Source: Christensenellaceae bacterium | Lineage (GTDB): Bacteria; Bacillota; Clostridia; Christensenellales; Borkfalkiaceae | Length of the DNA: 13,347 nucleotides | Assembly: GCA_948482865.1 (NCBI GenBank) | Contig: CAOMHR010000029.1 | Span: forward strand, 1-13,347 | Direction: 5' to 3' | Shown: positions 1-7,815 of the stretch, in pieces | Layout of the letters: every line of letters begins with the position of its first letter | How positions within the stretch are numbered: position 1 is the stretch's first letter | The notes under the pieces: model-generated | What the model saw: only the letters and a program-made list of their open reading frames with translations | Database searches by the model: none | What the model was told of the DNA's origin: nothing | Made by a program: the position numbers and the translations under genes

Positions 1-643
1 CGGAAATATTCGCGTAAAACGCGTCGTCAATCTGCACGGTTTCAACGCCTTCTTCCGCGGTGATATGAATATGCTCTATCTTGTCCGCTATTTCGTTATA
101 GCAGTCTTCCGTATTTTTAAGACGGTCCGAAATTTCAGAAAGTTTTAAAAGGAGTTCGCTGTAACCGCTTTCTTCCCTGCGTGTTTCGTCCGTGAGTACG
201 GTCAACCTTTCGGTCAACGCGTAATTTTCATCCTTTGACTGTCTTATCTGCTCGCATACGTCGTTGACCTTGTCGGCAAGGTCCGCGTAAGCGTTTTCAC
301 GCTTTTTGGCTTCGTCGAAAAGTTCGCCTATTCTGTCGGCAAGTCCGGCATAAATATTTTCGTTCTGCTTGGCAATGTACAGAAGTTCCTGTCTTAAGGT
401 CTGGTTTTCGCTCTGAAGCTGTTTGAAAAGCTCGCCGTTTTGTCTGGTGGCTTCCGCAGTTTCCTTCAAGCCCTTGGAAAAATTTTCAAGCAGGGCTTCA
501 ACGCGGGTGTTGTTAATCTTGTTTTGTTTGATTAACTCGTCCTGCTTGTTTGCAATTGCCTGGTTCGCCCTTAAGATGACGTCCGCTTTCTTGGGTACGT
601 TGCTGTCGTCCCCTGCGGAATTATTGTTTTTACCTATAGCCAT
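1..643 (-). CDS. Coiled-coil protein, partial (C-terminus beyond window edge)
   Basis: The frame is open from an ATG at 643 to the left edge, giving 214 residues without a stop. The start is supported by an AGAGGTG SD motif about 5 nt upstream. I do not recognise the family. The first 20 residues are polar (NNNSAGDDS), and the rest is almost entirely charged or helical sequence with few prolines, typical of a long coiled coil. No signal peptide or membrane segment is visible. From about residue 98 there is an exact 21-residue (three-heptad) period: residues 98, 119, 140, 161 and 182 start units of the form Y-A-x-L-A-D-K-V, with Tyr at 98, 119, 161 and 182 and shifted by one to 141 in the third unit. 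A weak promoter may lie at 704-732. The role is unknown; a structural or scaffolding function is only a guess from composition. Confidence 0.85.
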   Translation of the reverse strand, partial: MAIGKNNNSAGDDSNVPKKADVILRANQAIANKQDELIKQNKINNTRVEALLENFSKGLKETAEATRQNGELFKQLQSENQTLRQELLYIAKQNENIYAGLADRIGELFDEAKKRENAYADLADKVNDVCEQIRQSKDENYALTERLTVLTDETRREESGYSELLLKLSEISDRLKNTEDCYNEIADKIEHIHITAEEGVETVQIDDAFYANIS

Positions 644-703
644 TTTGCACCTCTTATGTGTTAAATCCCCCTGAAGCGGAGTTAAAAACAAATTCTCTCT
701 AAT

Positions 704-732
704 AGTTTACACCAAAATATATGAAAAGTAAA
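704..732 (-). promoter_or_regulatory. Weak candidate sigma-A promoter for the coiled-coil gene
   Basis: On the minus strand TTTACT (732-727), 17 nt and TAAACT (709-704) lie upstream of the coiled-coil gene. Each hexamer matches consensus at only four of six positions. The predicted leader would be about 55 nt and includes the SD. I see nothing else in 644-760 apart from A/T-rich sequence. Confidence 0.3.
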
Positions 733-814
733 TACAAATAGCCGCATTTTTTTGGTAAATTTTTGAAAAACAGCCTTTAATTCGGGCATATATGGGGGTC
801 AATTTTCAAAGCGG

Positions 815-843
815 GTATAAAAAACGCGCCGCCGACCATAATA
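815..843 (+). promoter_or_regulatory. Candidate sigma-G (forespore) promoter
   Basis: GTATA (815-819) is followed by 17 nt and CATAATA (837-843). From memory, the Bacillus subtilis sigma-G consensus is GYATR, 17-18 nt, CATNHTA, and both elements fit it fully. Transcription would start near 850, leaving a roughly 20-nt leader that holds the SD of the 50-residue gene. No comparable sigma-A element is present at this position. A sigma-A alternative further up (TTGAAA at 763-768 with CATATA at 787-792) is a poorer match. Confidence 0.55.
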
Positions 844-869
844 ATTACACAACCGAACGGAGGCTTTTT

Positions 870-1022
870 ATGGGTAAAAAAAAGAATAAAATAGCAAAAT
901 TAACCGAAGAACAGTACGTTGCGTACATTGCGGGGCTTAAAAATACGGCGGCAATAGTCAATACCGACGGCAGCGTGCTTATTCCCAACGGACTTAAAAA
1001 AGAAAAAGACGGAAAAAAATAA
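870..1022 (+). CDS. Small lysine-rich protein (50 aa), possible sporulation protein
   Basis: I choose the ATG at 870 over the in-frame upstream ATG at 792 because CGGAGG lies 7 nt before it. The 50-residue product begins MGKKKNKIAKL and ends KKEKDGKK, with a less charged middle (QYVAYIAGLKNTAAIVNTDGS). Both ends are strongly basic. There is no signal peptide, membrane helix or cysteine. I do not recognise a family, and it does not show the motifs of alpha/beta-type small acid-soluble spore proteins. It has its own candidate sigma-G promoter at 815-843 and faces spoIVA across a shared terminator. That context suggests a forespore-expressed protein, perhaps one that binds nucleic acid, but this is inference from the promoter and charge only. 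Confidence 0.7.
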   Translation: MGKKKNKIAKLTEEQYVAYIAGLKNTAAIVNTDGSVLIPNGLKKEKDGKK

Positions 1023-1037
1023 AATTTTTAATATTAA

Positions 1038-1064
1038 CAGCCCCGCGGCGTCGCCGCGGGGCTG
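1038..1064. terminator. Bidirectional terminator between convergent genes
   Basis: A perfect inverted repeat of 13 nt per arm is centred on 1051 (CAGCCCCGCGGCG and its complement), giving a GC-rich stem with a minimal loop. It sits between the stop of the 50-residue gene (1022) and the stop of spoIVA (1080). The flanks are moderately T-rich in each direction rather than a clean run, so termination efficiency is uncertain on either strand. Confidence 0.8.
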
Positions 1065-1079
1065 GTAAATTATGTTGTT

Positions 1080-2555
1080 TTAAAGAATTATGCAGATAAC
1101 TCCGCCCTTGCCTTCGTTCACGATTCTGGTAATGGCGCGGCGCATCTTGGTCTTGGTAACGTCCTGCATACCGCAGACCTTGCCCGCAAGCCCTTCCTTT
1201 ACCATTCCGCGCAACGACTTGCCGAAAACGTTTGTGTCCCACATTCCTTCGGGGTTGTTTTCAAAGCCGTTCATCATTCCCTGAACAATGCCTTCGCTCT
1301 GCGCGGCGCTGCCCATAATGGGACTTACTTCGCCCGACACGTCAATTTTTACTATGTGATAGCTGGGCGCAGTGGCGCGCAGTTTAATGCCCACGCTGCC
1401 GCCCTGACGCACCATTTTAGGCTGTTCGAGACTCATATCCGAATCGTCGGGCTGGACTATGCCGTAGCCGTTGATTTTAGCGCACTCGAAAGCGTCCTTT
1501 ATTTTGTCATAACTGCGCTTTGCTTCCGCCGTTCCGCGGACGTAGCGCATAAGCGTACATTCGTCCGCGATATCGTCGCCCGCTATTTCGGACAGCATAT
1601 TGAAGAAAATTCCGTCCTTGGCATACGCCGTGATTTCAGCCCTGCCGTCGGAAAGGTTCAGCGAAATATTCGTCTCGCCCTTCCAGTAACCGCAGTCCGC
1701 CGTCATTTCGTCCAAAACAGAGCAGTCCTTCATTCTGGAAATTTTGGGAGCCAGCTCGCGCACTCTTTCCAGAAGTTCGCACACCGCGGAAGAGTCGGGC
1801 GGCAAAAATCTCATCCATTCGGGTATGTTCACGTCAAACGAAGTGACGGGGAATTCGAACAGAACCGCCTTTAAAATATTCAAGAGTCCGTCCGCGTCAA
1901 GTCTTTCGCAGTTGGTTGCAATGACCGTTGTACCGTACTTTGCTTCAAGCTCGCCTTTCAGCTGGCGCGCTTCTCCCGTTCCGGGGTCTACGCAGTTCAG
2001 AACTATGACAAAGGGTTTGCCGATACTTTTAAGGCGTTTGACAGTGTGCTCTTCCGCTTCAATATATCCTTCACGCGCAATATCCGCGATACTGCCGTCG
2101 GTAGTGACCAGAATTCCTATTGTGGAATGTTCACTTATGACCTTTTCGGTGCCGAGCGCGGCGGCTTCGGCAAAGGGCAGTGCGCTGTCGCTCCACGGCG
2201 TGTTGACAAGGCGGGGTTTACCGTCTTCTTCAAAGCCCGAAGCGCCTTGCGCTACAAATCCCACGCAGTCTATAAGCCTTACGTTTGCGGTCGCGTTTTC
2301 AAGCCGCACTTCCGCAGCGCTTGCGGGTACGAACTTTGGCTCGGTAGTCATAACCGTTCTGCCTGAAGCCGACTGCGGCAGTTCGTCCGTCATTACGCTC
2401 TTCAAATTGGGGTCCGTGACGTTTGGAATGACCAGTTCGGTCATAAATTTTTTAATCAGCGTCGATTTTCCCGTTCTTACGGGTCCCACCACCCCTATAT
2501 ATATATCTCCGCCGCTCCTTTTGGCTATGTCCTCGTAAACGTTGTATTCAAGCAT
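1080..2555 (-). CDS. spoIVA: Stage IV sporulation protein A (spore coat morphogenetic ATPase)
   Basis: SpoIVA is made in the mother cell, binds and hydrolyses ATP, and polymerises on the forespore surface as the base layer of the coat. The 491-residue product is the usual family length. A Walker A motif GPVRTGKS lies at residues 24-31 (Lys30), and the chain ends GGVICIIL, the conserved SpoIVA tail as I remember it. DCVGF further on fits the switch region of this P-loop group. The ATG at 2555 is preceded by GGAGGCGG. In known sporeformers the gene depends on sigma-E. Here a possible -10, CATAGTTT, lies at 2577-2570, but I find no matching -35 at the right distance. It is monocistronic between two terminators. 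No truncation or odd residue is visible. Confidence 0.97.
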   Translation of the reverse strand: MLEYNVYEDIAKRSGGDIYIGVVGPVRTGKSTLIKKFMTELVIPNVTDPNLKSVMTDELPQSASGRTVMTTEPKFVPASAAEVRLENATANVRLIDCVGFVAQGASGFEEDGKPRLVNTPWSDSALPFAEAAALGTEKVISEHSTIGILVTTDGSIADIAREGYIEAEEHTVKRLKSIGKPFVIVLNCVDPGTGEARQLKGELEAKYGTTVIATNCERLDADGLLNILKAVLFEFPVTSFDVNIPEWMRFLPPDSSAVCELLERVRELAPKISRMKDCSVLDEMTADCGYWKGETNISLNLSDGRAEITAYAKDGIFFNMLSEIAGDDIADECTLMRYVRGTAEAKRSYDKIKDAFECAKINGYGIVQPDDSDMSLEQPKMVRQGGSVGIKLRATAPSYHIVKIDVSGEVSPIMGSAAQSEGIVQGMMNGFENNPEGMWDTNVFGKSLRGMVKEGLAGKVCGMQDVTKTKMRRAITRIVNEGKGGVICIIL

Positions 2556-2631
2556 ATCCGCCTCCGCAAAAACTATGTATAATAACTTATTGCGCGGCGC
2601 GCCCGTTTAGAACGTTTTTCAGATAAAATTT

Positions 2632-2656
2632 AAAGCCCCCTGACATAGGGGGCTTT
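2632..2656 (-). terminator. Rho-independent terminator after the ATP-grasp gene
   Basis: A 9-bp stem (AAAGCCCCC at 2632-2640 with GGGGGCTTT at 2648-2656) has a 7-nt loop. It starts a few bases past the stop of the ATP-grasp gene. In the minus direction it is followed by AAATTTTAT. It closes the hydrolase/ligase operon and separates it from spoIVA. Confidence 0.85.
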
Positions 2657-2661
2657 TGAAA

Positions 2662-3849
2662 TTAATTGGTTTTTAAAATTTCTTTGTAAAAATTGTCCAG
2701 TTCGGATTTGGTTTTAAATTTCGCGACGAACATAGTATTTGCCATTGTTCCACTTAAAACTTCGGGTATTCTCTCTACCATAGTTATATTGTCGGCGTAT
2801 TTTGCCCTAACGTCGTCGTCGGTGAGCGCAAAGTTTTTGCCGTCGCGCCTGCCTGCATACGCGCAGTAAAATTTATCGCCCGTTGAAAGGTCGGTCTTGC
2901 CGTTCGCAAGCACGTCAGCCCAGATTTTATATACATCCGTGCTGCACGCATAGTTCATCATATCGGGGGTAAATCCGCCTGCGGGGCGCATATTCACTTC
3001 CAAGGCTACGATTTCGCCCTTTTTGCCTATACGCTGGTCGCGGGTAAGACGGAAATATTCAAAGTGGATAAACCTGTTTTTAACGCCGAACGCCTTGACG
3101 GTGCGCCTGCCCGCGTCCGCGATATCGGGCGCAAGGTCGTTGACTATGTAATATACGCAGTTACCGTTTTCGTTTACCGTATCCATAAGCGAATGGGGCG
3201 TCACGTTGCCCGTTTCGAATACAGGATTGCCCTTGCCGTCCACGATTGCGTCGTAAGAATTTACTTCCGCTTCAATATACTCTTCCATAATATAAGGAAC
3301 GTCGGGCTTGGTTTCAAGGAAATTAAGAAGTTCCTGTTCGTTGCAAATTTTGTAAGTTGCCGAAGCGCCTATTCCGTTGTCGGGTTTAACTATTACGGGA
3401 TAGCCCACTTCTTCAATAAGTTTAAGGCAATTTTTAAGCGTCTTTACAATGCAGTACTTCGCCGCTTTCACGCCCGCTTTCTGGAAGTACTTCTTCATTT
3501 TAGACTTGTATCTTATCTTCTTTACGTCGCTGTTTTTGAAGCCTGTGGTTATACCGAAAGCCGACCTTAACGCCGCGTCGTGTTCAAGCCAGTATTCGTT
3601 ATTGCTTTCAAGAAAGTCTATTTTGCCGTACTTGAAAATAAAGAACGCGACCGCGCGGTACACTTCGTCGTAATTTTCAAGATTATGTACCCAGTAGTAT
3701 TCGTTTACGTTTTGCTTTACGTTTTCCGAAAGTTGGTCCCACGGGCAATCCCCCACCGTAAGTACGTTGAAACCGCAATTTTTAAGCTCGCGGCAGAACT
3801 TCCAGTAATTTGTAGGAAAGTCAGGTGAAATAAATATAAAATTTTTCAT
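2662..3849 (-). CDS. ATP-grasp ligase (carboxylate-amine ligase type)
   Basis: This 395-residue protein has the ATP-grasp layout: an N-terminal Rossmann-like part (residues 1-100), then an ATP-binding core with VIVKPDNGIGAS around 153-164 (Lys155), the hinge MEEYIE at 188-193, and metal/phosphate ligands in FEYF (Glu264) and LEVNMRPAGG (Glu284, Asn286, Arg288). Such enzymes activate a carboxylate as an acyl phosphate and join it to an amine or similar nucleophile. The substrates cannot be read from sequence. The ATG at 3849 has a strong AAAGGAGG. The gene starts 40 nt after the esterase gene and is followed at once by a terminator, so it is the last cistron of the operon. No adjacent biosynthetic genes identify a pathway. 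It is probably cytoplasmic, since no signal peptide is seen. Confidence 0.9.
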   Translation of the reverse strand: MKNFIFISPDFPTNYWKFCRELKNCGFNVLTVGDCPWDQLSENVKQNVNEYYWVHNLENYDEVYRAVAFFIFKYGKIDFLESNNEYWLEHDAALRSAFGITTGFKNSDVKKIRYKSKMKKYFQKAGVKAAKYCIVKTLKNCLKLIEEVGYPVIVKPDNGIGASATYKICNEQELLNFLETKPDVPYIMEEYIEAEVNSYDAIVDGKGNPVFETGNVTPHSLMDTVNENGNCVYYIVNDLAPDIADAGRRTVKAFGVKNRFIHFEYFRLTRDQRIGKKGEIVALEVNMRPAGGFTPDMMNYACSTDVYKIWADVLANGKTDLSTGDKFYCAYAGRRDGKNFALTDDDVRAKYADNITMVERIPEVLSGTMANTMFVAKFKTKSELDNFYKEILKTN

Positions 3850-3889
3850 AAATTAGCCTCCTTTATGAAATATATAATTTAACGTACGG

Positions 3890-4636
3890 TCAGTCGCCGA
3901 ACAACACGTTTATAAAATACGGTATCTGTTTTTCCCAGCTCGCCTCAGAATGCGTGCCGCCGGAAACTATGCGCGAAGTCAGGCAAACGTTTTTCTGAAT
4001 TAAAGCCGAAGCCGTCTCCGCAAAAAACGCTATCCTGCTGCTGTTGTTTTTAAACTCTTTGCTTCCGTAATCCATATACAGGCGCGTATCCGCTTTGTAT
4101 TTCGCATTTTTTACAAAGTCCGGCACGCCGCCGTAAACCCAGAGACTGGGTGAAAGAGCCGCGCCCCGCGAAAAGTATTTGGAATATACCGAAAGGGCGT
4201 AAAGCGTCATAAGCCCGCCCATAGAACTTCCGCCCACGGCTGTATTTTTACGGTCGGGCAAAGTGCTATAATTTGCGTCTATGTACGGCTTGAAAGTTTT
4301 TACAAGCCAGTCCATATATTTTTTGCCCCTGCCCTTTATTTTTTCGCCGCCGCGCTCAAAATTTACGGGAGAATACTCCGAAAGTCTTTCATTGCCGCTG
4401 TGGTTGCACTCGACAGCCGCTATTATAAGCGGGGTTTTATTGCTGTCAAGATATTGCGAAAGCCCCCAGCTTTTTCCGTATGTCGCTTCGTCGTCGGAAA
4501 AAAGGTTGTGACCGTCAAACATATACATTACGGGAAAACGTCCGCCGTTTTCATAGCCCACGGGCAGGTAAACGTATGCTTTACGCTTTTTATCCCTGTC
4601 AAACGCAGGAATCTGAACGCCCCAACTTTCTATCAT
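3890..4636 (-). CDS. Alpha/beta hydrolase, esterase-D-like
   Basis: The product resembles the putative esterase family that includes esterase D and enterochelin esterase-type enzymes. I take the ATG at 4636 (248 residues, starting MIESWGVQIPAF). The frame continues up to a TTG at 4717, but that would overlap the upstream gene by 58 nt, and family members normally begin just before this first strand. With this start the catalytic Ser is Ser138 in GGSSMGG, with probable Asp189 (MDYGSKE) and His229 (GGTHSEASW). FPVMYMFDGHNLF near the N-terminus is typical of the family. No signal peptide is visible. No SD precedes the ATG; the 23 nt after the upstream stop are A/T-rich, so translation may depend on coupling. 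The substrate, perhaps an acyl or sugar ester, is unknown. Confidence 0.88.
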   Translation of the reverse strand: MIESWGVQIPAFDRDKKRKAYVYLPVGYENGGRFPVMYMFDGHNLFSDDEATYGKSWGLSQYLDSNKTPLIIAAVECNHSGNERLSEYSPVNFERGGEKIKGRGKKYMDWLVKTFKPYIDANYSTLPDRKNTAVGGSSMGGLMTLYALSVYSKYFSRGAALSPSLWVYGGVPDFVKNAKYKADTRLYMDYGSKEFKNNSSRIAFFAETASALIQKNVCLTSRIVSGGTHSEASWEKQIPYFINVLFGD

Positions 4637-4659
4637 ATGAATTAAATTAAAATTGCGTT

Positions 4660-5583
4660 TCAGTTCATATGCGCGGTGATAAAGGCAAGTACGTCTTCCT
4701 TTACCCTGTCGCTGCAATTGTCGTTAAGAATTTCGTGCCTGCCGTTTTCGTACAGCGTAATGTCCACGTCTTCTACGCCTGCTTTTTTGAATTTGTCGTA
4801 AGCCTTCTGAACGCCCTTGCCGTAGTCGCCAACGGGGTCGTTTGCACCCGCAACAAAAAGCACGGGCAGGTTTTTGGGAACGGCGTTAACCGCTTCGCGC
4901 GAGCAAGCCTGTTTTATAATGCGGAACAGAACGCTGTAACCGTTGTTTGTAAAATCGAATCCGCAAAGCGCGTCCGACTCATACTTGTCCACGTTTTCGC
5001 TGTTTTCCGAAAGCCAGTCGTTTTCTGTACGCGGATGCGCAAATTTCTTGTTGTAACTTCCGAAAGCCAGCTTTTTAATAAACTTGCTTCTGTTCCGCCA
5101 ACCGCAGAACATTGCGTTAAGCCCCACGAAAAACAAAGCGCCGTTTAAGGTAGCCATACTCTTGAAACCGCTGCCCATAATTATTGCGCCGCTGAAATCA
5201 CTGCCGTACTGCGAAATATATTTACGGCAGAAAAACGAACCCATACTGTGACCCAATATGAAATAAGGCACGTTTCCCGCCTGTTTTTTTACGGCGAGCT
5301 GCAAAGCGCGTATATCCTGTATAACTATGTTGGGGTCGCGCCTTTTATTGAAGTATCCCAGATCGTCCGCGCTTTTAACAGACTGTCCGTGACCCAGATG
5401 GTCTTCCGCGCAGACCGCAAATCCGTTTCCGGTCAGATATTCTGCAAAAGGTGCGTACCTTTCGGCATACTCCGCCATTCCGTGAATTATCTGCACCACG
5501 CCCTTTATCTCGCCTTCCGGCAACCAAAGGCACGCGTGAATGGTCGTAACCCCGTCGTGGGACGGGTAATAAATATTTTCCAT
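4660..5583 (-). CDS. Alpha/beta hydrolase, lysophospholipase / monoacylglycerol-lipase-like
   Basis: This 307-residue protein belongs to the serine-aminopeptidase/S33-type hydrolases often annotated as lysophospholipase or monoacylglycerol lipase. The visible triad is Ser113 in GHSMGS, Asp249 in AGANDPVG and His283 in NGRHEILN. The oxyanion region IIHGMAEYAERYAPFA and the DHLGHGQS motif are diagnostic of this group. It has no signal peptide or membrane anchor, so it should act in the cytoplasm on a small acyl ester. The ATG at 5583 has AAAGGA 10 nt upstream, rather far. It is the first gene of the operon read from the promoter at 5627-5655. The GH3-operon terminator upstream is weak at best, so read-through into this gene is possible. 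Confidence 0.92.
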   Translation of the reverse strand: MENIYYPSHDGVTTIHACLWLPEGEIKGVVQIIHGMAEYAERYAPFAEYLTGNGFAVCAEDHLGHGQSVKSADDLGYFNKRRDPNIVIQDIRALQLAVKKQAGNVPYFILGHSMGSFFCRKYISQYGSDFSGAIIMGSGFKSMATLNGALFFVGLNAMFCGWRNRSKFIKKLAFGSYNKKFAHPRTENDWLSENSENVDKYESDALCGFDFTNNGYSVLFRIIKQACSREAVNAVPKNLPVLFVAGANDPVGDYGKGVQKAYDKFKKAGVEDVDITLYENGRHEILNDNCSDRVKEDVLAFITAHMN

Positions 5584-5626
5584 AGATTATATATCCTTTT
5601 AATATATTGCTTTAAAAATTGAGTTT

Positions 5627-5655
5627 ATTATACCACGGACAGTAAATTTTTGCAA
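5627..5655 (-). promoter_or_regulatory. Sigma-A promoter, hydrolase/ligase operon
   Basis: On the minus strand TTGCAA (5655-5650), 17 nt and TATAAT (5632-5627) are present, with TG one base before the -10 (extended -10). Transcription should start near 5620, giving a leader of about 37 nt that includes AAAGGA. The -35 lies inside a weak TTTGC/GCAAA hairpin just after the stop at 5679. Confidence 0.8.
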
Positions 5656-5678
5656 GAAAAAAGCAAATTTTACCAATT

Positions 5679-6674
5679 TTAACGCAACAGAAATACGTTT
5701 TCGAAGCAAATGCTTCTGTCGCCCGTTTCAATTTCGCGCGCTATACGACAAATTTTGTCGTTTAACGGCGAAGGCGTTCCCGCTTTTTGTGCCGCAGCCG
5801 AAACCGCGCCGTTGATATAACCTATCTCGCACGGTTTTTTTGTGGATAAATCGAAGTACATTCCCGAAATAAGTTTTTTATGGCTGCGCATTGCAAAGGG
5901 CAAAAGCGCCAAAGCGATTCTCTTTTTAAATCCGTTCCTGTACGAAAACAGTCTGTCTATGCAGTGACCCTGAATTTTTTCAAATTTTACGCCCGACTTT
6001 TTTGCTGCGGCAAACGCTTCGTTCATAAGTTCCAACGCCAAAGCGCGGGTAATTTTATTTTTACCAACATCGCCGAAAGTCATACCGCAAACAGCGGAAA
6101 GCCCCGAAAACGCGCAGTTTAGCGAAAGTTTTGCCCAACGCGCCCCGTTAAGATTATCTGTCACCGTCACTTTACCCGCGCAGGCAAGATAATCGCGCAC
6201 AAGCGCAGTTTTTGGATTTTTCCCCACAGGCGAGCCGAGCGCAAAGGTCATTTTATTGCGGTCTGAAGTAAGCTCCGCCCTGCCGTTCCCCGCAAACGTA
6301 GCGCCCCAGCTCACGGCGCAGCCAAGACACCTATCCGCCCCGACCGCTTCAATCACCGCGCTCTCGGGAAGTCCGTTTTGCAACGTGCATACAACACCGT
6401 TCTCTTCAAGCATACCGTTCAAAAAACTTAAATCCTGCCCGCACTGCTTTGTCATAAGAAAAATCACGCCGTATTTTTCACAAACTGCGTCGGGCGTAAG
6501 AGCGTTTACTTTTACGCGGAAATTAGCGCCGCCGAAAACTTCCGCGCCATTCTCATTCAGAGCGGCGACGTGCGCGCGGTTGCGGCTGATTAAATCTACC
6601 TGCCTGCCCGCCGCGCCGATAAACGCGCCCAACACGGTACCCATTGCGCCCGCGCCGTAAATTGCAGCTTTCAT
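5679..6674 (-). CDS. 2-dehydropantoate 2-reductase family protein (PanE/ApbA-like)
   Basis: Ketopantoate reductases use NADPH to reduce 2-dehydropantoate to pantoate in pantothenate and CoA synthesis. The 331-residue product starts with a Rossmann GAGAMG at 7-12, followed by the LQNGLPE loop near 98-104. The catalytic Lys is probably Lys182 with Asn186 (KLSLN). Ser270 and Asp275 precede CEIGYINGAV (Glu283), which matches the family's TEIDYING motif except for Gly in place of the usual Asp. It is about 30 residues longer than typical PanE. The ATG at 6674 overlaps the SGNH gene stop by 4 nt (ATGA), so the two are translationally coupled. No other pantothenate gene is nearby, and the operon is glycoside-related, so it may reduce a different 2-keto acid. 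I therefore leave the symbol blank. Confidence 0.88.
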   Translation of the reverse strand: MKAAIYGAGAMGTVLGAFIGAAGRQVDLISRNRAHVAALNENGAEVFGGANFRVKVNALTPDAVCEKYGVIFLMTKQCGQDLSFLNGMLEENGVVCTLQNGLPESAVIEAVGADRCLGCAVSWGATFAGNGRAELTSDRNKMTFALGSPVGKNPKTALVRDYLACAGKVTVTDNLNGARWAKLSLNCAFSGLSAVCGMTFGDVGKNKITRALALELMNEAFAAAKKSGVKFEKIQGHCIDRLFSYRNGFKKRIALALLPFAMRSHKKLISGMYFDLSTKKPCEIGYINGAVSAAAQKAGTPSPLNDKICRIAREIETGDRSICFENVFLLR

Positions 6675-7813
6675 TTGTTCAGCTCCGCGAAAGCCAGCCG
6701 CGCCATTTTTTTATAACCTTCTTCGGAAGGATGCAGGCAATCGCCGCTGTTGCAACCTTCGTCAAACGCCGCAGGGTCTTTTTCAGAGCGTACCGCGCCG
6801 TCGAAATCGATACAGTCGTAACCGCAGTTTCTGAGCCAGCCGTTTATGTTATTTTTCAGCTCTTCCCTGAAAGGCGCGTAAGTGCGCCAGCCTTTAATCG
6901 GCAAAAGAGTACCGGTAAAAACTTTTAGACCGTGTTCTTTTGCAATATTAAAATAATATTTCAGACCGTCTTTCAGTTCGTCCGCAGAAGGCAAATCAGA
7001 CATGGGTCTGAAAGGATTTACGTCCGTGCCGACGGGGTGGATAATATCGTTTATTCCCTGTTGGATAATGACGGTATCCGCGCCGCTCACCGTTGAAATT
7101 TCACGTTCAAAGCGGTTTTTGCCGCTCAACCCGTAGCTTTCGTAAGTAATACAGCTGTACTGCCTTAACACGCGCGTTCCGCTTGCCGCGCGCCTTACTA
7201 CCGCCGTTTTGTTGTAAGGGTCGTCCATGCACAATCCGGCAAGATAGTCGGGCCAGCTTTGCGAAGTAACGGAGTCCCCGTAACAGATAACGCACCTGTT
7301 TTTATCGTCCGTCAAAAGGTCTAAGCCCGTCAGAAAATAATATGTGTTGGTCGTGCGCGTTTCGTTAAGCGGCAATACCGATTTCAGCGTGCAGTCGCCG
7401 AGCGAATAAAACCCCTTGGACAGCGGCCCCGTAATCACCACAGCCGAACGCATAAGCGTAAAATCTTTAAGATAAATACTTACGGACACCGTACCAAGCG
7501 GTTTTACGCGGAAATCTATTTCATCTGAAAACAGTTCTTCCCCCGCCTTTATTATCACGCTCTCCCTGCCCGAAAAAGTCACGAGAGCCGCGTCCTTCAA
7601 ATTTATCTCCCTGTCAGAAATTGCGGGCGCGATTGTAACCCGTGTTAAAGAGATATCTTCCGCGCCGCAAAAATTTGAAAAATGCAGCCTTACCCTGTCG
7701 CCTGCAAAAGCGCATTTTACGGGATAGCGCAAAGTTATATCCCGCGCGTAAGTTTCGGGGCGGCGTTCGGCAACCGAAGTTGCGTTGCCCCAGACTGTTA
7801 CCCATTTTGACAT
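6671..7813 (-). CDS. SGNH/GDSL-family esterase
   Basis: This 380-residue protein joins an N-terminal beta-rich domain (about 1-165, starting WVTVWGNATS) to a C-terminal SGNH hydrolase domain. Catalytic elements are GDS at 179-181 (Ser181), GIND at 253-256 and DCLH at 358-361 (Asp358, His361). Related two-part proteins are often carbohydrate or xylan acetylesterases; deacylation of a sugar is plausible here because the gene directly follows a GH3 glycosidase. No signal peptide is visible, so it should work inside the cell. The ATG at 7813 lies 2 nt after the GH3 stop. Its SD (AAGGAT) lies in the last codons of that gene, and its own stop overlaps the next start. The exact ester it cleaves cannot be told. 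Confidence 0.9.
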   Translation of the reverse strand: MSKWVTVWGNATSVAERRPETYARDITLRYPVKCAFAGDRVRLHFSNFCGAEDISLTRVTIAPAISDREINLKDAALVTFSGRESVIIKAGEELFSDEIDFRVKPLGTVSVSIYLKDFTLMRSAVVITGPLSKGFYSLGDCTLKSVLPLNETRTTNTYYFLTGLDLLTDDKNRCVICYGDSVTSQSWPDYLAGLCMDDPYNKTAVVRRAASGTRVLRQYSCITYESYGLSGKNRFEREISTVSGADTVIIQQGINDIIHPVGTDVNPFRPMSDLPSADELKDGLKYYFNIAKEHGLKVFTGTLLPIKGWRTYAPFREELKNNINGWLRNCGYDCIDFDGAVRSEKDPAAFDEGCNSGDCLHPSEEGYKKMARLAFAELNK

Positions 7814-7815
7814 TT

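Noticed and set aside
1356..1874. 172-residue plus-strand open frame
   Set aside because: It lies within spoIVA on the opposite strand and has Arg/His-rich antisense-like composition.
1744..2538. 264-residue plus-strand open frame across spoIVA
   Set aside because: It is antisense to a clear full-length SpoIVA, has low-complexity Ser-rich composition, and lacks an SD or family motifs.
2556..2631. Sigma-E promoter for spoIVA
   Set aside because: CATAGTTT resembles a sigma-E -10, but no acceptable -35 lies at the proper distance, and the upstream segment is GC-rich.
4637..4717. TTG start extending the esterase by 27 residues
   Set aside because: It would overlap the upstream gene heavily and add a basic non-family segment; the ATG at 4636 fits the family N-terminus.
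4669..5148. 159-residue plus-strand open frame
   Set aside because: It is an antisense shadow of the S33-type hydrolase, which has an intact catalytic triad.
5641..5678. Terminator after the PanE-like gene
   Set aside because: Only a 5-bp TTTGC/GCAAA stem is present, and it overlaps the next promoter's -35; too weak to call.
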